DNA of 64,000 nucleotides, from the NCBI GenBank assembly GCA_900473745.1, contig UCMW01000004.1, forward strand, positions 248,001 through 312,000, read 5' to 3'. This DNA comes from Hyphomicrobiales bacterium (lineage in GTDB: Bacteria > Pseudomonadota > Alphaproteobacteria > Rhizobiales > Rhizobiaceae). The position numbers were made by a program, and so were the translations under genes. Shown one piece after another: positions 53,316 to 63,070 of this stretch. The notes below the pieces were generated by a model. That model made no database searches and was not told the origin of the DNA. It was given only the letters and a program-made list of their open reading frames with translations. Positions within the stretch are counted from its first letter, which is position 1. Each line of letters starts with the position of its first letter.

Positions 53316-53886
53316 CTTCGGAGGCCAAGTTTGCGGTGAGGTGGCCATAAAGCGTGCGGCAGCTTCGCGCCTTCATCTAAGGTCATCAACATCGTGATTG
53401 CCCGCGCCCGAAAGCGGACATTGCCGTGCAGAGCATCACCTGACCAACTCGTCAGGAGCCATGGCCTCAGCCGACGATCGTCTACACGAGATCCGCGAGC
53501 GCCCGAGCCTTGGCGCTTCACAGTATACTGGCGGAAAAACTGACGATGGGTCGGATTGTGGGAAGTTCAAGTCCGCTAAGGAGTGTACCATCAGCGGTTC
53601 TGACGTTCGCTTGAACCTTCCCTAAGACGTCGCGACCAAGCTATGAGGCCTATAAAAAGCTGCGCGGATGCGCCCGGCGGTCGTCAAAAGAAGTCGTTTC
53701 GATACGGCGACCGAGACAAATGTTTCCATGTTTAAGGAAAGCCCAGTCATCCCCAAACCGGGTGGACCACATACTGATGGGTGCGTCGTCCGCCAGCATC
53801 TGCGGGATACCGTGCTGCTCGCGATTGGCGGCGTTGCTACAACTGAACGGTTGCCGATGGCGATCTTACCTGAGCTCTCGGCAAGC
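53316..53886. other. Intergenic region, no clear gene
   Basis: These 571 bp between copy B and the LysR gene hold a plus-strand frame from an ATG at 53461 to 53625 (about 54 codons) with AGGAG just upstream. It lacks any recognisable family and is not claimed as a gene. Nothing else stands out. Confidence 0.35.
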
Positions 53887-54783
53887 TTACAGATGGTCCG
53901 ATCTGGCCGCGTCCGCGCGCCCCTCAACTCTGGCGGAGACGGTTCGCATGGTGTCGCGTATACGGTCGCACAGAAGTCTGACGCGCAGAGTTTGCCGGGT
54001 GTCGACGTGGGTTAGGAGCCATACATCGCCGGTGTGTATGACCGGACTGCCTGAGGCACGAGAAAGCGACAAGTCTGCGTCGCCAACAAAGCAGGGTAGC
54101 GATGTGATGCCCATGCCCGCGCGCGTGGCCTGGAGCCTCGAGCGCATCTCGGAAAAGCGAACAGGCGTGGCGGCCATTTCGATGTCTTCTGGGACCCAGT
54201 CACTGGGAGCGACTTCGCCCGGTCCGAGCAACCAGGCCAAACAGGACGAAACATCGCCGTGTCGGTCACGGCATCCGTAAAACGCCGTGTGGAACCCGCA
54301 GAGCCTGCTTCCATACAGGCTTTCCGGAGGCGAACCGTTTCCAAGAACGACGCGCAATGCCACATCCGCCTCCCGGTTGCTCAGGTTGGCAACCGTTCCC
54401 GTTCCGATGATTTCGAGCGCGATATCCGGATAGGCGGATCTGAACTCCGTCAGGGTCTCCATCAAAAGATCGGTCGCAAACGAGACGGGGAGGGTAAGAC
54501 GCAACGGGCCAGATACGCTCTGGTCGCGAGCGAAGATCCTTCCCTCGATCTTCGTGGATGCCTCCGACATCTGCGCGGCGAGATCCACAATGTCAGCACC
54601 CGCAGACGTCAGCCTGTACCCGGAAGGAAGCTTTTCGAAGAGTTTCGTTTTCAGCCGCTGCTCCAGGCGCGCAACGCCTCGAAGCACCGTTGCGTGGTTG
54701 AGGTCGAGCGCTTCAGCCGCCGCGCGCACCGTTCCGCCTTTGGCCACAGCAAGGAACATCCGCAACTCATCCCAATGATCCAT
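53887..54783 (-). CDS. LysR-family transcriptional regulator (module 2)
   Basis: This LTTR of about 298 residues has N-terminal HTH (MDHWDELRMFLAVAKGGTVR to NHATVLRGVARLEQRL) and a ligand-binding domain. The ATG at 54783 fits the family start, and a codon at 54798 is also open. It is divergent from the secreted hydrolase, with about 148 bp between the starts, and is probably its regulator. Confidence 0.92.
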   Translation of the reverse strand: MDHWDELRMFLAVAKGGTVRAAAEALDLNHATVLRGVARLEQRLKTKLFEKLPSGYRLTSAGADIVDLAAQMSEASTKIEGRIFARDQSVSGPLRLTLPVSFATDLLMETLTEFRSAYPDIALEIIGTGTVANLSNREADVALRVVLGNGSPPESLYGSRLCGFHTAFYGCRDRHGDVSSCLAWLLGPGEVAPSDWVPEDIEMAATPVRFSEMRSRLQATRAGMGITSLPCFVGDADLSLSRASGSPVIHTGDVWLLTHVDTRQTLRVRLLCDRIRDTMRTVSARVEGRADAARSDHL

Positions 54784-54931
54784 GGTGCGTTTCTTCATAT
54801 CCCATGTGTTTGATCTCGGAGTTTATTCGCAGGTAACGGCCGCTGTACACCCAGAAGACACAGATGGCGTGTGAATTCGCTCCAAATGACCTGTCTTCCC
54901 GTCATCAAACGATCGCTCCACACAAGGGTTT

Positions 54932-56017
54932 ATGATGCAGATGCTCTCCAAAATGCAGGCAACCGTGCTTGCGCTCCTTCTCAGTACCACCGGTGCCTCA
55001 GCGCAATCGCTCTCCGACATCAAGTCCTCTCCGGAGCCGCTTCTGCTTCAAAGCCAGGGTAGTTTCTTCGTCGGCGGCCGGACCGTCAAAACCGAGAGTG
55101 CCGGCTGGGGCGACCTCAAGGACATCTTCGGAGAGAGTTTCGAAGCGGGTGATGTCGTCGTCGATCAGATGTACGTCCAGTTCCAGAGCCCACCGAACCC
55201 GACACACCTGCCGATCGTTTTCATGCATGGCGGGCTGCTCTCTTCAAAGCAGTGGGAGACGACGCCGGATGGTCGCATGGGCTGGTTCGAGTATTTCACG
55301 CGGCAAGGATTTCCCACCTATCTTGCGGAACAGACGGGCCGGGCACGCTCGGGCTTCAACGGTACGATTTTCAACCAGGTGAAAAACAAAAGTCTGCCAC
55401 CTGAGGCGCAGCCAAAGGTTTTTCTTGGCACGTCGAGCATGGCCTGGAAGGTGTTCAGGTTCGGTCCTGAACTTGGCAAGGCCTGGCCAGACGTCCAGTT
55501 CCCAATCGATGCAATCGATGAATTCGCCAAGCAGGTGATCCCTGACATGATCGAGACCCAGGTGCCGAGCCTGCTGGGCGAGCTGATCCAGCCTGAAACG
55601 AAGAACCCGACCGTCGCCAACGTTGCCGATCTGGCTGCAGACCTCGGAGGCGCAATCCTCGTCGGCCACTCGCAGTCGGCGGGATTTCCGAGCCAGGCAG
55701 TCCTGAAGGGCAAAGGTGGTATCAAGGGCCTGATCCAGCTTGAGACCGGCTGCTTCTCCAATCTATCGGACGAGCAGGTCAAGGTGCTGGCCGAGGTGCC
55801 CATCCTCGTGGTGGTTGGCGACTACATGGGCAGCAACCCAGCCGCGGCCTGCGCCAAGGAAATGGAGCAGATCAAGGCGGCCGGCGGTGACATCACCTTC
55901 CTCTCGCTCCCCGATGTCGGGATCAAGGGCAGCACGCATATGTTCATGCAGGGCAGAGAGAACATCAAGGTCGCGGACGTCTTGATCGACTGGATCGACA
56001 ATCACGTCGATCGATAG
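54932..56017 (+). CDS. Secreted alpha/beta-hydrolase
   Basis: This 361-residue exported hydrolase has a signal peptide (cleavage near ASAQ, residue 25), oxyanion region VFMHGGLL, nucleophile S247 in LVGHSQSAG and a likely catalytic histidine near the C-terminus (KGSTHMFMQG). It could be an esterase or a lactonase. AAGGG lies a few bases before the first of two adjacent ATGs (54932). The divergent LysR gene is its likely regulator, and a hairpin lies 130 bp after its stop. Confidence 0.88.
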   Translation: MMQMLSKMQATVLALLLSTTGASAQSLSDIKSSPEPLLLQSQGSFFVGGRTVKTESAGWGDLKDIFGESFEAGDVVVDQMYVQFQSPPNPTHLPIVFMHGGLLSSKQWETTPDGRMGWFEYFTRQGFPTYLAEQTGRARSGFNGTIFNQVKNKSLPPEAQPKVFLGTSSMAWKVFRFGPELGKAWPDVQFPIDAIDEFAKQVIPDMIETQVPSLLGELIQPETKNPTVANVADLAADLGGAILVGHSQSAGFPSQAVLKGKGGIKGLIQLETGCFSNLSDEQVKVLAEVPILVVVGDYMGSNPAAACAKEMEQIKAAGGDITFLSLPDVGIKGSTHMFMQGRENIKVADVLIDWIDNHVDR

Positions 56018-56144
56018 GGACTGAACCTACGTCCTGGTCCTGCGGTCGACTGCGCAAGCCACGGAGGCCTGTGAATGTGAGTCGGTCGCTCGAGAGGGTG
56101 AGAGATACTGCGGCGGCGACTTTTCGACGCGGCGGCCCCGGGTC

Positions 56145-56175
56145 TTCCCCGCAAGACTAAGAATCTCGCGGGGAA
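56145..56175. terminator. Hairpin between convergent hydrolase and peroxiredoxin-like genes
   Basis: TTCCCCGC and GCGGGGAA pair over 8 bp around a 15-base loop, then AA on the plus strand and TTTT on the minus strand reading. It is a plausible bidirectional terminator. Confidence 0.55.
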
Positions 56176-56185
56176 AAGCCTCTCT

Positions 56186-56854
56186 TCAATTTGACCTGAG
56201 CTTCTCCAGGGCGGGCAGAAGTTCAGAAGGATCCGGGCGGCGGGTATAGTCAGGATTGATCTCTGAATAGGCGATCAGACCATCGCGACCGATCACATAT
56301 CGGGCAGGCATTGGTAGGCGCCAGTCCTGACCGGCGTTGAAATGAGAAAGGTTGCTCCCGAAGCTTTTGTAAACCTCTATAAGCTCGTCCGGTAGCGAAA
56401 AGCGAAGACCGAAAGTTTCCGCGACTTCACTGTCGGGGTCACTGAGGATCGGAAAGTTGAGTTTGTTGTCGCGCTGGGATCTACGGCTGTTGGCAGGAGT
56501 CTGCGGCGAAATGGCCATGAGTTGGGCGCCACGTGCTTCGATCTCTCCGCGCTCGGCCTCAAGAGCGGCAAGGTCCAGATTGCAAAACGGGCACCAAACA
56601 CCGCGGTAGAAGGTGACAACAACGGGGCCACGGACCAGGAGGTCGGGCAAAATGTACATGTCGCCCTCAGAATCCGAAAGACTGAAGTCCGGCGCCCTGT
56701 CGCCCGCTTTCAATGCACGGCCTACCTGTCCGCTGTCTATGAGCGTTTGGGTGGCTCGATGCATGATTTCAATTTGCTCGGATGTCGGGACAAGAGGAAG
56801 ACGACCGTTTTCAAAGTCGTCACGTAGCGTGTCTAGCTTGTCTTGCAATTTCAT
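56186..56854 (-). CDS. Peroxiredoxin-like (AhpC/TSA) protein
   Basis: This 222-residue thioredoxin-fold protein has WCPFC (C88, C91) after RGPVVVTFYRG, like peroxiredoxin-related and AhpC/TSA members. An N-terminal helical extension of about 50 residues precedes the core. The ATG at 56854 has AAGGAAG 5-6 bases upstream. An open codon at 56869 is less supported. It is divergent from the LysR gene that follows and is probably under its control. Confidence 0.88.
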   Translation of the reverse strand: MKLQDKLDTLRDDFENGRLPLVPTSEQIEIMHRATQTLIDSGQVGRALKAGDRAPDFSLSDSEGDMYILPDLLVRGPVVVTFYRGVWCPFCNLDLAALEAERGEIEARGAQLMAISPQTPANSRRSQRDNKLNFPILSDPDSEVAETFGLRFSLPDELIEVYKSFGSNLSHFNAGQDWRLPMPARYVIGRDGLIAYSEINPDYTRRPDPSELLPALEKLRSN

Positions 56855-56958
56855 AGCTCTTCCTTTCAAAGCGGAACCTCCGCAACGGAAAGAAGGCTAT
56901 GTCGACAGGTCGACAGCGGGTATCGCGAGACTTTGGACAACTGTTATTCGGGCAGCAA

Positions 56959-57852
56959 ATGAGTGATCGCTGGCAGCAACTCATCGTCTTCATCAGGGTA
57001 GCTGAGAGCGGCAGCTTTTCCCAGACCGCGAGAGACCTGCGGCTATCCCAGCCCTCGGTCTCGCGGATCGTCACGGAGCTCGAGGAACGCATCGGTGTCA
57101 AACTACTGATCCGCACGACGCGCCACCTTACCTTGACCGAGGCAGGCGCGACATTTCTCGACAAGGCGCGCGATGTCCTTGCGACGATCGAGGAGGCAGA
57201 ACACGCAGCGCGGAGGACCGACTCGCTCGATGGCGTCATTCGGCTGGCCTTGCCGACTGCCTACGGCTCGCGGGCCATCATGCCGTTGCTGCTAAGTTTC
57301 ATGGATGCCTATCCCAACCTTCAGGTCGAGATCTTGATGGCGGATGAACGGCAAAACCTGGTCGTGAACGGTGTTGATCTTGCAATCCGCACCGGCACAC
57401 TTCCCGACTCGACATTCGGCGCCAGACGAATTGCTTCTCTCGAACGAATGGTCGTGGCATCTCCCGCCTACCTCGCCAGGAAGGGCACACCTGCCACCCC
57501 TGATGAGCTCATCGCTCATGACTGCATTCTCGGTTATGGTGCATTCGGTCAGGGAGCCTGGCGTTTCAAGCGAGACGACACGCTGATCTCGGTCGACATT
57601 CGCGGCAGGCTCACGATCAATTCGGCCCCAGGCATCTTGGCGGCCAGCGTCCAGGGATTGGGTTTGGCCGTTGTCTCCGACGTCATGTCGGCAGACGAAC
57701 GAGCCGACAACAGGCTTGTCCGGGTGCTGGAAGGATATGCGCTGGAGCCTGCAGCGGTGTACGCGGTCTACACTGTCGGCCCAAAACCATCTCGAAAGGT
57801 CAGGGCGCTGATCGACCATTTGATCGCAGGCCTACTTCGGCCGGCCGTCTAA
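56959..57852 (+). CDS. LysR-family transcriptional regulator (peroxiredoxin-like gene)
   Basis: This LTTR of about 297 residues has HTH LIVFIRVAESGSFSQTARDL and SQPSVSRIVTELEERIG, and an effector domain with RLALPTAYGSRAIMPLLLSF. The ATG at 56959 matches the usual family start. A frame open from 56899 adds 20 residues and has an AAGAAGG ribosome site, so the start is unsettled. It is divergent from the peroxiredoxin-like gene and closes module 2. Copy C of the repeat lies 236 bp downstream. Confidence 0.9.
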   Translation: MSDRWQQLIVFIRVAESGSFSQTARDLRLSQPSVSRIVTELEERIGVKLLIRTTRHLTLTEAGATFLDKARDVLATIEEAEHAARRTDSLDGVIRLALPTAYGSRAIMPLLLSFMDAYPNLQVEILMADERQNLVVNGVDLAIRTGTLPDSTFGARRIASLERMVVASPAYLARKGTPATPDELIAHDCILGYGAFGQGAWRFKRDDTLISVDIRGRLTINSAPGILAASVQGLGLAVVSDVMSADERADNRLVRVLEGYALEPAAVYAVYTVGPKPSRKVRALIDHLIAGLLRPAV

Positions 57853-58088
57853 TCGCACATGCTGCTATGGCTGATGACGATGACGTCCCTTTCCCGGTCA
57901 TGCTGGTCACTAAGCAGTCGATGGCGGCGCCTCGATTGGCAAGGCATTGATTTAAGGACCGGAGTCGGCCCAAATTCCGCTTTGGGCCCCGAAGGGGACA
58001 ACAGCGCCATGTGCTTCAATGTCAGCGTTATCTCTTTCTCCGACGCAATATCCGACAGTCGGACTCTGGATCCGTTAGGGTCGTTGCT

Positions 58089-58397
58089 TGCGGGTCCCCA
58101 GCCAATATTCTTAGCCGTCTTCGAACACGACGATGGCCTGAGGAACTGCGTCCCAGATCGGCCAACTTATTGAGAAGACGCCACTTTTCTGTGCGGGAGA
58201 TGACCGCCAACTTGGATCGAAAAATCGGTCAAAAATGACCTGCCTGGGAGACCTGGATTCTCACATGATTTCAAAAACTTAACAAATTCGCCTTTGATTT
58301 TCCTTTGTTTTCCTGCCGCGAGCGACCGTGGATTCCATCTTTGTGCCCTGGCTTTGGGCCGACGTCAATATAGCGGGAGAGCGGCAATAATTTCCGC
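58089..58397 (+). repeat. Long dispersed repeat, copy C
   Basis: This copy of about 309 bp has head GGGTCCCCAGCCAATATTC and tail to GCGGCAATAATTTCCGC. About 76 of the last 80 positions equal those of copy A. It opens module 3 (Tct). The flanks (57853-58088 and 58398-58621) show no gene. Confidence 0.75.
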
Positions 58398-58621
58398 GTT
58401 CAAGCGCCAAGCCGGATGCCTGGCGGCTTTCTCAAGCAGCGTTTATGTGCCCCTGTTGGGGTCGTTGCATGTTTGCGGGGGCTATTAGAAACAGACGATG
58501 AATCGTCCCACCATTGCACCTGCGAACGTCCGCCGCCAACATCAGCCCACGCATGACTAGGTGACCCTTCGGTCGCCAGTTGTGTGCGCAGAACCAAGTG
58601 GCAATGAGACTTCCCCAAGTC

Positions 58622-60151
58622 TCAATCGTCACCGAGAGTAGCCGCCGAGCGCCAGCGCTGAAACTTCGGCATGAGAAGCGGCACGAGAAAGACTGCGGCT
58701 GCCATGGTCCAGAGCACGATCGAGATCGGGCTCGACCAAAGTATGCTGATTTCGCCCGCGGAGAGCGAGAGCGCCCTGCGGAGGCTCTGCTCCAGGATCT
58801 TGCCGAGCACCAATCCTAGGATCAGGGGCGCCATGGGTACCCCTAGACGTCTTAACAGGTAGGCGCCAATTCCAAGAGCCACCATTAGGACCAGCTCGAA
58901 CGTGGTAGACTTGCCCGAGTAGACACCGATTGTGCTCACGACCACGATGAACGGCACCAGGACCCAGGCTGGGACCGACAGCATGCGGGCGAAGACACCA
59001 ACGAGTGGGATGTTGATGGCGAGCAGGATGAAGTTGCCGATGAACAGCGAGGCGATCAGTCCCCAGACGAGATCCGGCTGTGATCTAAACAGGGCAGGCC
59101 CCGGGGTCAGATTATAGAGCGTCAGGACGCCCAGCATGATCGCCGTCGTTCCAGAACTTGGGATCCCGAGTGTGAGCATGGGGATGAAATTGCTGTTGGA
59201 AGCGCTGTTGTTGGCGGCTTCTACGGAGGCAAGCCCGCGCATGTCGCCCCTGCCGAACTGGCTGCCTTCAGGGTCGATCTTTTCAACAATGCGTTTTTCG
59301 GTCGTGTAGGCGAGGGCAGAGGCGACGGTTCCGCCCGCCCCCGGGAGAATGCCGACAAAGAAGCCGATGACGGAGCCCCGGAGGGTGGCCATTCGGGTGA
59401 AGGCCATTTCGCTCCGATTGAAGAGGGAGCGCCCCATTTGCTTGATCCGGACAGCGGTACCGCCATGCATGGTCTCCAGCATGATCAGCAATTCGCTGAT
59501 GGCGAAGAGGCCAATGACGACCGTGGCGAACTGAACGCCATCAACGAGGTTTGGCGTACCGAATGTGTAGCGGTAGACCCCCGAATTCGCATCGATGCCG
59601 ATCGTAGAAATCGCCAGTCCCAATGCGATAGCCAGCATGGCCTTCACCGGTTGGTCGGTCAGAAGTCCGGTCAGACAGGCAAAGGCGAAGACCATCAGCG
59701 CCACATACTCGACCGGACCAAAGGCGAGCGCCCAACCTGCCAGGACAGGCGCGGCCAGAACTATGCCGATAGTCGCCACCGCCGAGCCCACGAAGGAAGT
59801 CCATGCCGAGAGCGAGAGAGCGATGCCAGCCTTGCCCTGCTTTGCCAAGGGGTAGCCCTCAAGAGCGGTCATGACCGCAGAGGCCTCGCCTGGAACATTG
59901 AGCAGAATGGCACTGATGCGGCCGCCATATTCCGAGCCGATATAGATGGCGGCCATCAGGATGAGGGAACTTTCCGGCGGCAATCCGAGCGCGAAAACAA
60001 CTGGGACAAGCATGGCGACGGCATTGATGGGGCCGAGGCCCGGCAGCACGCCAACCATTGTGCCGACGATGGCACCCAATGATGCGAGCAGAAGGTTGGT
60101 CGGCGTCAAGGCAACGCTGAAACCATGGATGAGATAACCGAGGGTTTCCAT
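58622..60151 (-). CDS. tctA: Tripartite tricarboxylate transporter large permease TctA
   Basis: This 509-residue membrane protein has about twelve helices and the TctA signatures GVLPGLGPINAVAMLVP and the IPMLTLGIPSSGTTAIMLGV loop. Together with TctB and TctC it imports tricarboxylates such as citrate in studied systems. Substrate here is not proven. The ATG at 60151 has GGGAGG 8 bases upstream. Its ATG shares one base with the TctB stop (TGATG). A longer frame to 60262 overlaps tctB and is not supported. Confidence 0.95.
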   Translation of the reverse strand: METLGYLIHGFSVALTPTNLLLASLGAIVGTMVGVLPGLGPINAVAMLVPVVFALGLPPESSLILMAAIYIGSEYGGRISAILLNVPGEASAVMTALEGYPLAKQGKAGIALSLSAWTSFVGSAVATIGIVLAAPVLAGWALAFGPVEYVALMVFAFACLTGLLTDQPVKAMLAIALGLAISTIGIDANSGVYRYTFGTPNLVDGVQFATVVIGLFAISELLIMLETMHGGTAVRIKQMGRSLFNRSEMAFTRMATLRGSVIGFFVGILPGAGGTVASALAYTTEKRIVEKIDPEGSQFGRGDMRGLASVEAANNSASNSNFIPMLTLGIPSSGTTAIMLGVLTLYNLTPGPALFRSQPDLVWGLIASLFIGNFILLAINIPLVGVFARMLSVPAWVLVPFIVVVSTIGVYSGKSTTFELVLMVALGIGAYLLRRLGVPMAPLILGLVLGKILEQSLRRALSLSAGEISILWSSPISIVLWTMAAAVFLVPLLMPKFQRWRSAATLGDD

Positions 60152-60591
60152 CAGATAAGACCTCCCAAAGGGCCGACGGGAAGAACCACATCCAGCACGC
60201 GATCGAAAAGCATGAAGGACGAGACCGCAAGAACGACGCCGGTCAAAGCGCCCTGCCACCACTTGGCTCCAAAAATCATCGCGATCGGCACCATGAGCGT
60301 GGCAGTTGAGATGACGAAACCGAGCGGCTGAAACAGGATGGCATAGGCGAGGAGTGAGCCCGACAGGGCGAGAACCGCTCTGCCGGGCATCGGAGTTTCA
60401 GAACCATCCGCCGCCCCCGGTTTCAAGAGCAGGATCACGCCACAAACGGCGATGATCGATGCGGCGATCAGCGGGAATGCCCGGGGGCCGACCGGTTCGT
60501 AGGCAAAGGGTGCCTCGAGCCCATACCCATAGGCGATCAGGATCGCTGCGACCGCGATTGCGGCCGCCCCCAGAATGCGGTCGGTATGCAT
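60151..60591 (-). CDS. tctB: Tripartite tricarboxylate transporter small membrane protein TctB
   Basis: This 146-residue protein has four hydrophobic segments, the small membrane subunit pattern of the TTT family (RAFPLIAASIIAVCGVILLL, LALSGSLLAYAILFQPLGFV). It lies 12 bp after tctC and overlaps tctA. Confidence 0.9.
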   Translation of the reverse strand: MHTDRILGAAAIAVAAILIAYGYGLEAPFAYEPVGPRAFPLIAASIIAVCGVILLLKPGAADGSETPMPGRAVLALSGSLLAYAILFQPLGFVISTATLMVPIAMIFGAKWWQGALTGVVLAVSSFMLFDRVLDVVLPVGPLGGLI

Positions 60592-60603
60592 TGTTCTGAA
60601 ACC

Positions 60604-61596
60604 TTATTTGGTCGCCAGACCGAAATCGGCTGCAAGGGTCTTGTAGGCGGCGACCCGTTCCTCGACGAATGCCGTGGTCTCAGCACCTGTCATGGAAAGA
60701 GGGAAGAGATTGCGCTCTTGCAGCGCAGTCGCGTAGTCAGGCGACTTCATGGTTGCTTCGAACGCGTCGGACCACCACTTGTAATCCTCGTCGGAAACGT
60801 CGGGACCGACATAGAAGCCACGCACGATCGGCCAGAGGATATCGAAGCCCTGTTCCTTGGCTGTTTGCACTTCGGCGAGCTTGCCGGGCAGCCGCTCCTC
60901 GGAGAAGATTGCCAGCAGCTTCAGCGGCGCACCGCCGTCGATGGCGGCCTGACTGTCTCCGACATCGTTCATGCAGACATCGACATGGCCGCCCTGGAGC
61001 GCGGTTGCGCAATCACCGCCGCCTTCAAAGGCGACAAAGCGCATCGCCTTGTAGTCGATGCCGGCAGCCCGCGCCGCCATGGCGGCTTTCATCCAGTCCT
61101 GGCTGCCGATTGTTCCTCCCGCACCGATGATCACGGACGTCGTGTCCTTCTTGATGGCATCCATCAATTCAATGAGGTTCTTGTAGGGGCTGTCAGCCTG
61201 GACCACGACCGCGCCATAGTCCGTGCCGATGCTGGCCACCCAGCGGACATCTTTCTCGGAGTAGGCGCCGAACTTGCCCTGAGCGATGTTGAGAAGCGAG
61301 CCTGCCGAAAATGCGACGATTGTGCCAGGTTCTGCCCGGCGCTGGCCGACGATGGCGTTATAGGCAACGGCGCCGATGCCGCCCGGCATGTAGGACACGC
61401 GAAGCTGCGACTTCAACGCACCAGACTGCTGAAGCGCTGACTGAGCGAGCTTGCAGGTGATGTCGAAGCCGCCGCCAGGCTGGGCCGGCGCGATACATTC
61501 GGGGTTGGCGGGCTCTGCAAGTGTGATGGCTGGGGCGGCGATTGAAAAAGCCGAAGCGGTCGCCGCCAAAAAGGCAGCGCGAATAGAACGTGACAT
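60604..61596 (-). CDS. tctC: Tripartite tricarboxylate transporter binding protein TctC
   Basis: This 330-residue periplasmic binding protein of the TctC/Bug family has a signal peptide (cleavage near AEPA) and the N-terminal PAQPGGGFDITCKLAQSAL. It contains two cysteines in the N-terminal domain (ECIAP, ITCKL) and another pair further on. The ATG at 61596 has GGAGGAG 5 bases upstream. A frame to 61668 is not supported. It lies directly below the tctDE genes on the same strand. Confidence 0.94.
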   Translation of the reverse strand: MSRSIRAAFLAATASAFSIAAPAITLAEPANPECIAPAQPGGGFDITCKLAQSALQQSGALKSQLRVSYMPGGIGAVAYNAIVGQRRAEPGTIVAFSAGSLLNIAQGKFGAYSEKDVRWVASIGTDYGAVVVQADSPYKNLIELMDAIKKDTTSVIIGAGGTIGSQDWMKAAMAARAAGIDYKAMRFVAFEGGGDCATALQGGHVDVCMNDVGDSQAAIDGGAPLKLLAIFSEERLPGKLAEVQTAKEQGFDILWPIVRGFYVGPDVSDEDYKWWSDAFEATMKSPDYATALQERNLFPLSMTGAETTAFVEERVAAYKTLAADFGLATK

Positions 61597-61675
61597 TGAT
61601 TTCTCCTCCAAAAACTGATGCAGACCTCCAATCTGCACACATTGGATATATCGCAGCGAAGCTTTCATTCGGCTT

Positions 61676-63070
61676 TCAACGACTGACAGGTAAGGAAATC
61701 TTTACCACCAGACCGGGACGGTCTTGCCGGTTTCGCAAGGCCATTGTCCCTCCATTTGCGCGGGCCACCGTCAGAGCGATGGCGAGCCCAAGTCCGCTTC
61801 CGGAGCTTGTCCCGCTCCTGAAGCGGGTACCGGCAAGGCGAATGTCCTCTTCGCTCATGCCCTTGCCCTCGTCCATGATCTCGATCTCGGCGCGGCCATC
61901 GGCGGCGACAAGGGATACGGTGATCAGCGACCCTTCAGATGCGTAGTGAACGGCGTTGTCGATGACATTGGTCAGTGCCTCGCGCAGAAGTCCCTCATTG
62001 ACCCGCACGATCACTGCGTGTTCCGAGGCGTCGAATACGCAGTTCATTTTACGGGATCGGATGCGCGGCCAAAGCATGCGGATCGTGTCGGCAATCGTCT
62101 CGGCGAGATCGAGCCTCTGCTGCGGATAGATTTCGGTTCCCTGAGCGGTGCGCGCCTTTGCCAGGGCAAGAAGTTGGTTGGTCGTTCTGATCGATCGCTC
62201 CAATACCTCACGCGAAGATACTAGGGTCGCCTTGACATCCGGGAGCGAGGACTGGTGCAGCGCATACTCGATCTGGGTTCGCAGGATGGTCATCGGCGTA
62301 CGGAGCTGATGCGATGCGTCATCGAGAAACCGGCGTTGCTGGCTTGCCTCTTCGGCAGTCCTTTGCATGATCCCGTTCATCGCCTGCACGAGAGGTTGGA
62401 CTTCGAGCGGCAGGGAGGCGACGGCAACCGGCTTCAGATCGTCGGGCTCGCGCGCATCGATTGTGTCCTTCAGACGGTTCAGGGGCTGGAGCGCCTTGAA
62501 GACGCCGAGACCAATCAGAAGACCAAGGATGAGCACGACGAGCACATCCCGAAGGATCGCCCGCTTGATTAGCGCATTCTGGAATGTCCCACGCGATACT
62601 TTGGTCTCTGCCACCTGGATGGTGATCTGGACCCCATCGGGGTTTGCCGGGTTGAGCGGACGTTTGAGGGCGCCAACTCTGATATCCTGACCGAAATAAT
62701 TGCCGTCATGAAACCGGAGTTCGCCGCTTTCGAGCCCAGGCGTTTTCGGCAAAAGAACGTCACCGATTTGAACCAGATTGTCGCTGGTCGCGACATTGAA
62801 GTAGACCGTGCCCTGGGCAGTCAATTGAAAGAAGGCGAAGAGATTATAGGGAAGCTCGACGCCCACGCCGCCGCTTTCGGTCGAGATATTGGCATCGATT
62901 GCGCGGATGGCACCCGCAAGTGATCGGTCATAGGCACTGTCTGCAAGTTCTCGGATTGTCGTCGTGCTGAACCACAATGTCGAGGCCATCGCAACGATGA
63001 TGGCTGGCAGGATCCAGTAGCCGATCGTGATGGCCAGGCGGCGTCCGCTGCGTTCCGGTTGATGTGTCAT
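61676..63070 (-). CDS. tctE: Sensor histidine kinase TctE-like
   Basis: This 464-residue membrane kinase has two transmembrane helices (about 14-38 and 172-195), a periplasmic sensing domain between them, a HAMP-like linker and HisKA with H254 in FLDDASHQLRTPM. The ATPase domain has ALTNVIDNAVHYASEG and GSGLGLAIA. TctE kinases sense tricarboxylates in known systems. The ATG overlaps the tctD stop by 4 bp. Confidence 0.93.
   Translation of the reverse strand: MTHQPERSGRRLAITIGYWILPAIIVAMASTLWFSTTTIRELADSAYDRSLAGAIRAIDANISTESGGVGVELPYNLFAFFQLTAQGTVYFNVATSDNLVQIGDVLLPKTPGLESGELRFHDGNYFGQDIRVGALKRPLNPANPDGVQITIQVAETKVSRGTFQNALIKRAILRDVLVVLILGLLIGLGVFKALQPLNRLKDTIDAREPDDLKPVAVASLPLEVQPLVQAMNGIMQRTAEEASQQRRFLDDASHQLRTPMTILRTQIEYALHQSSLPDVKATLVSSREVLERSIRTTNQLLALAKARTAQGTEIYPQQRLDLAETIADTIRMLWPRIRSRKMNCVFDASEHAVIVRVNEGLLREALTNVIDNAVHYASEGSLITVSLVAADGRAEIEIMDEGKGMSEEDIRLAGTRFRSGTSSGSGLGLAIALTVARANGGTMALRNRQDRPGLVVKISLPVSR

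Noticed and set aside
53461..53625. Small plus-strand frame of about 54 codons with AGGAG near its ATG
   Set aside because: The ribosome site is too close to the ATG to be convincing and no family is recognisable. It is mentioned within the intergenic entry only.
45514..58397. Insertion sequence or transposon behind the dispersed repeats
   Set aside because: No transposase or shared frame is present in any copy, and I see no clear terminal inverted repeats or target duplications. The repeat is reported as such, not as an IS.
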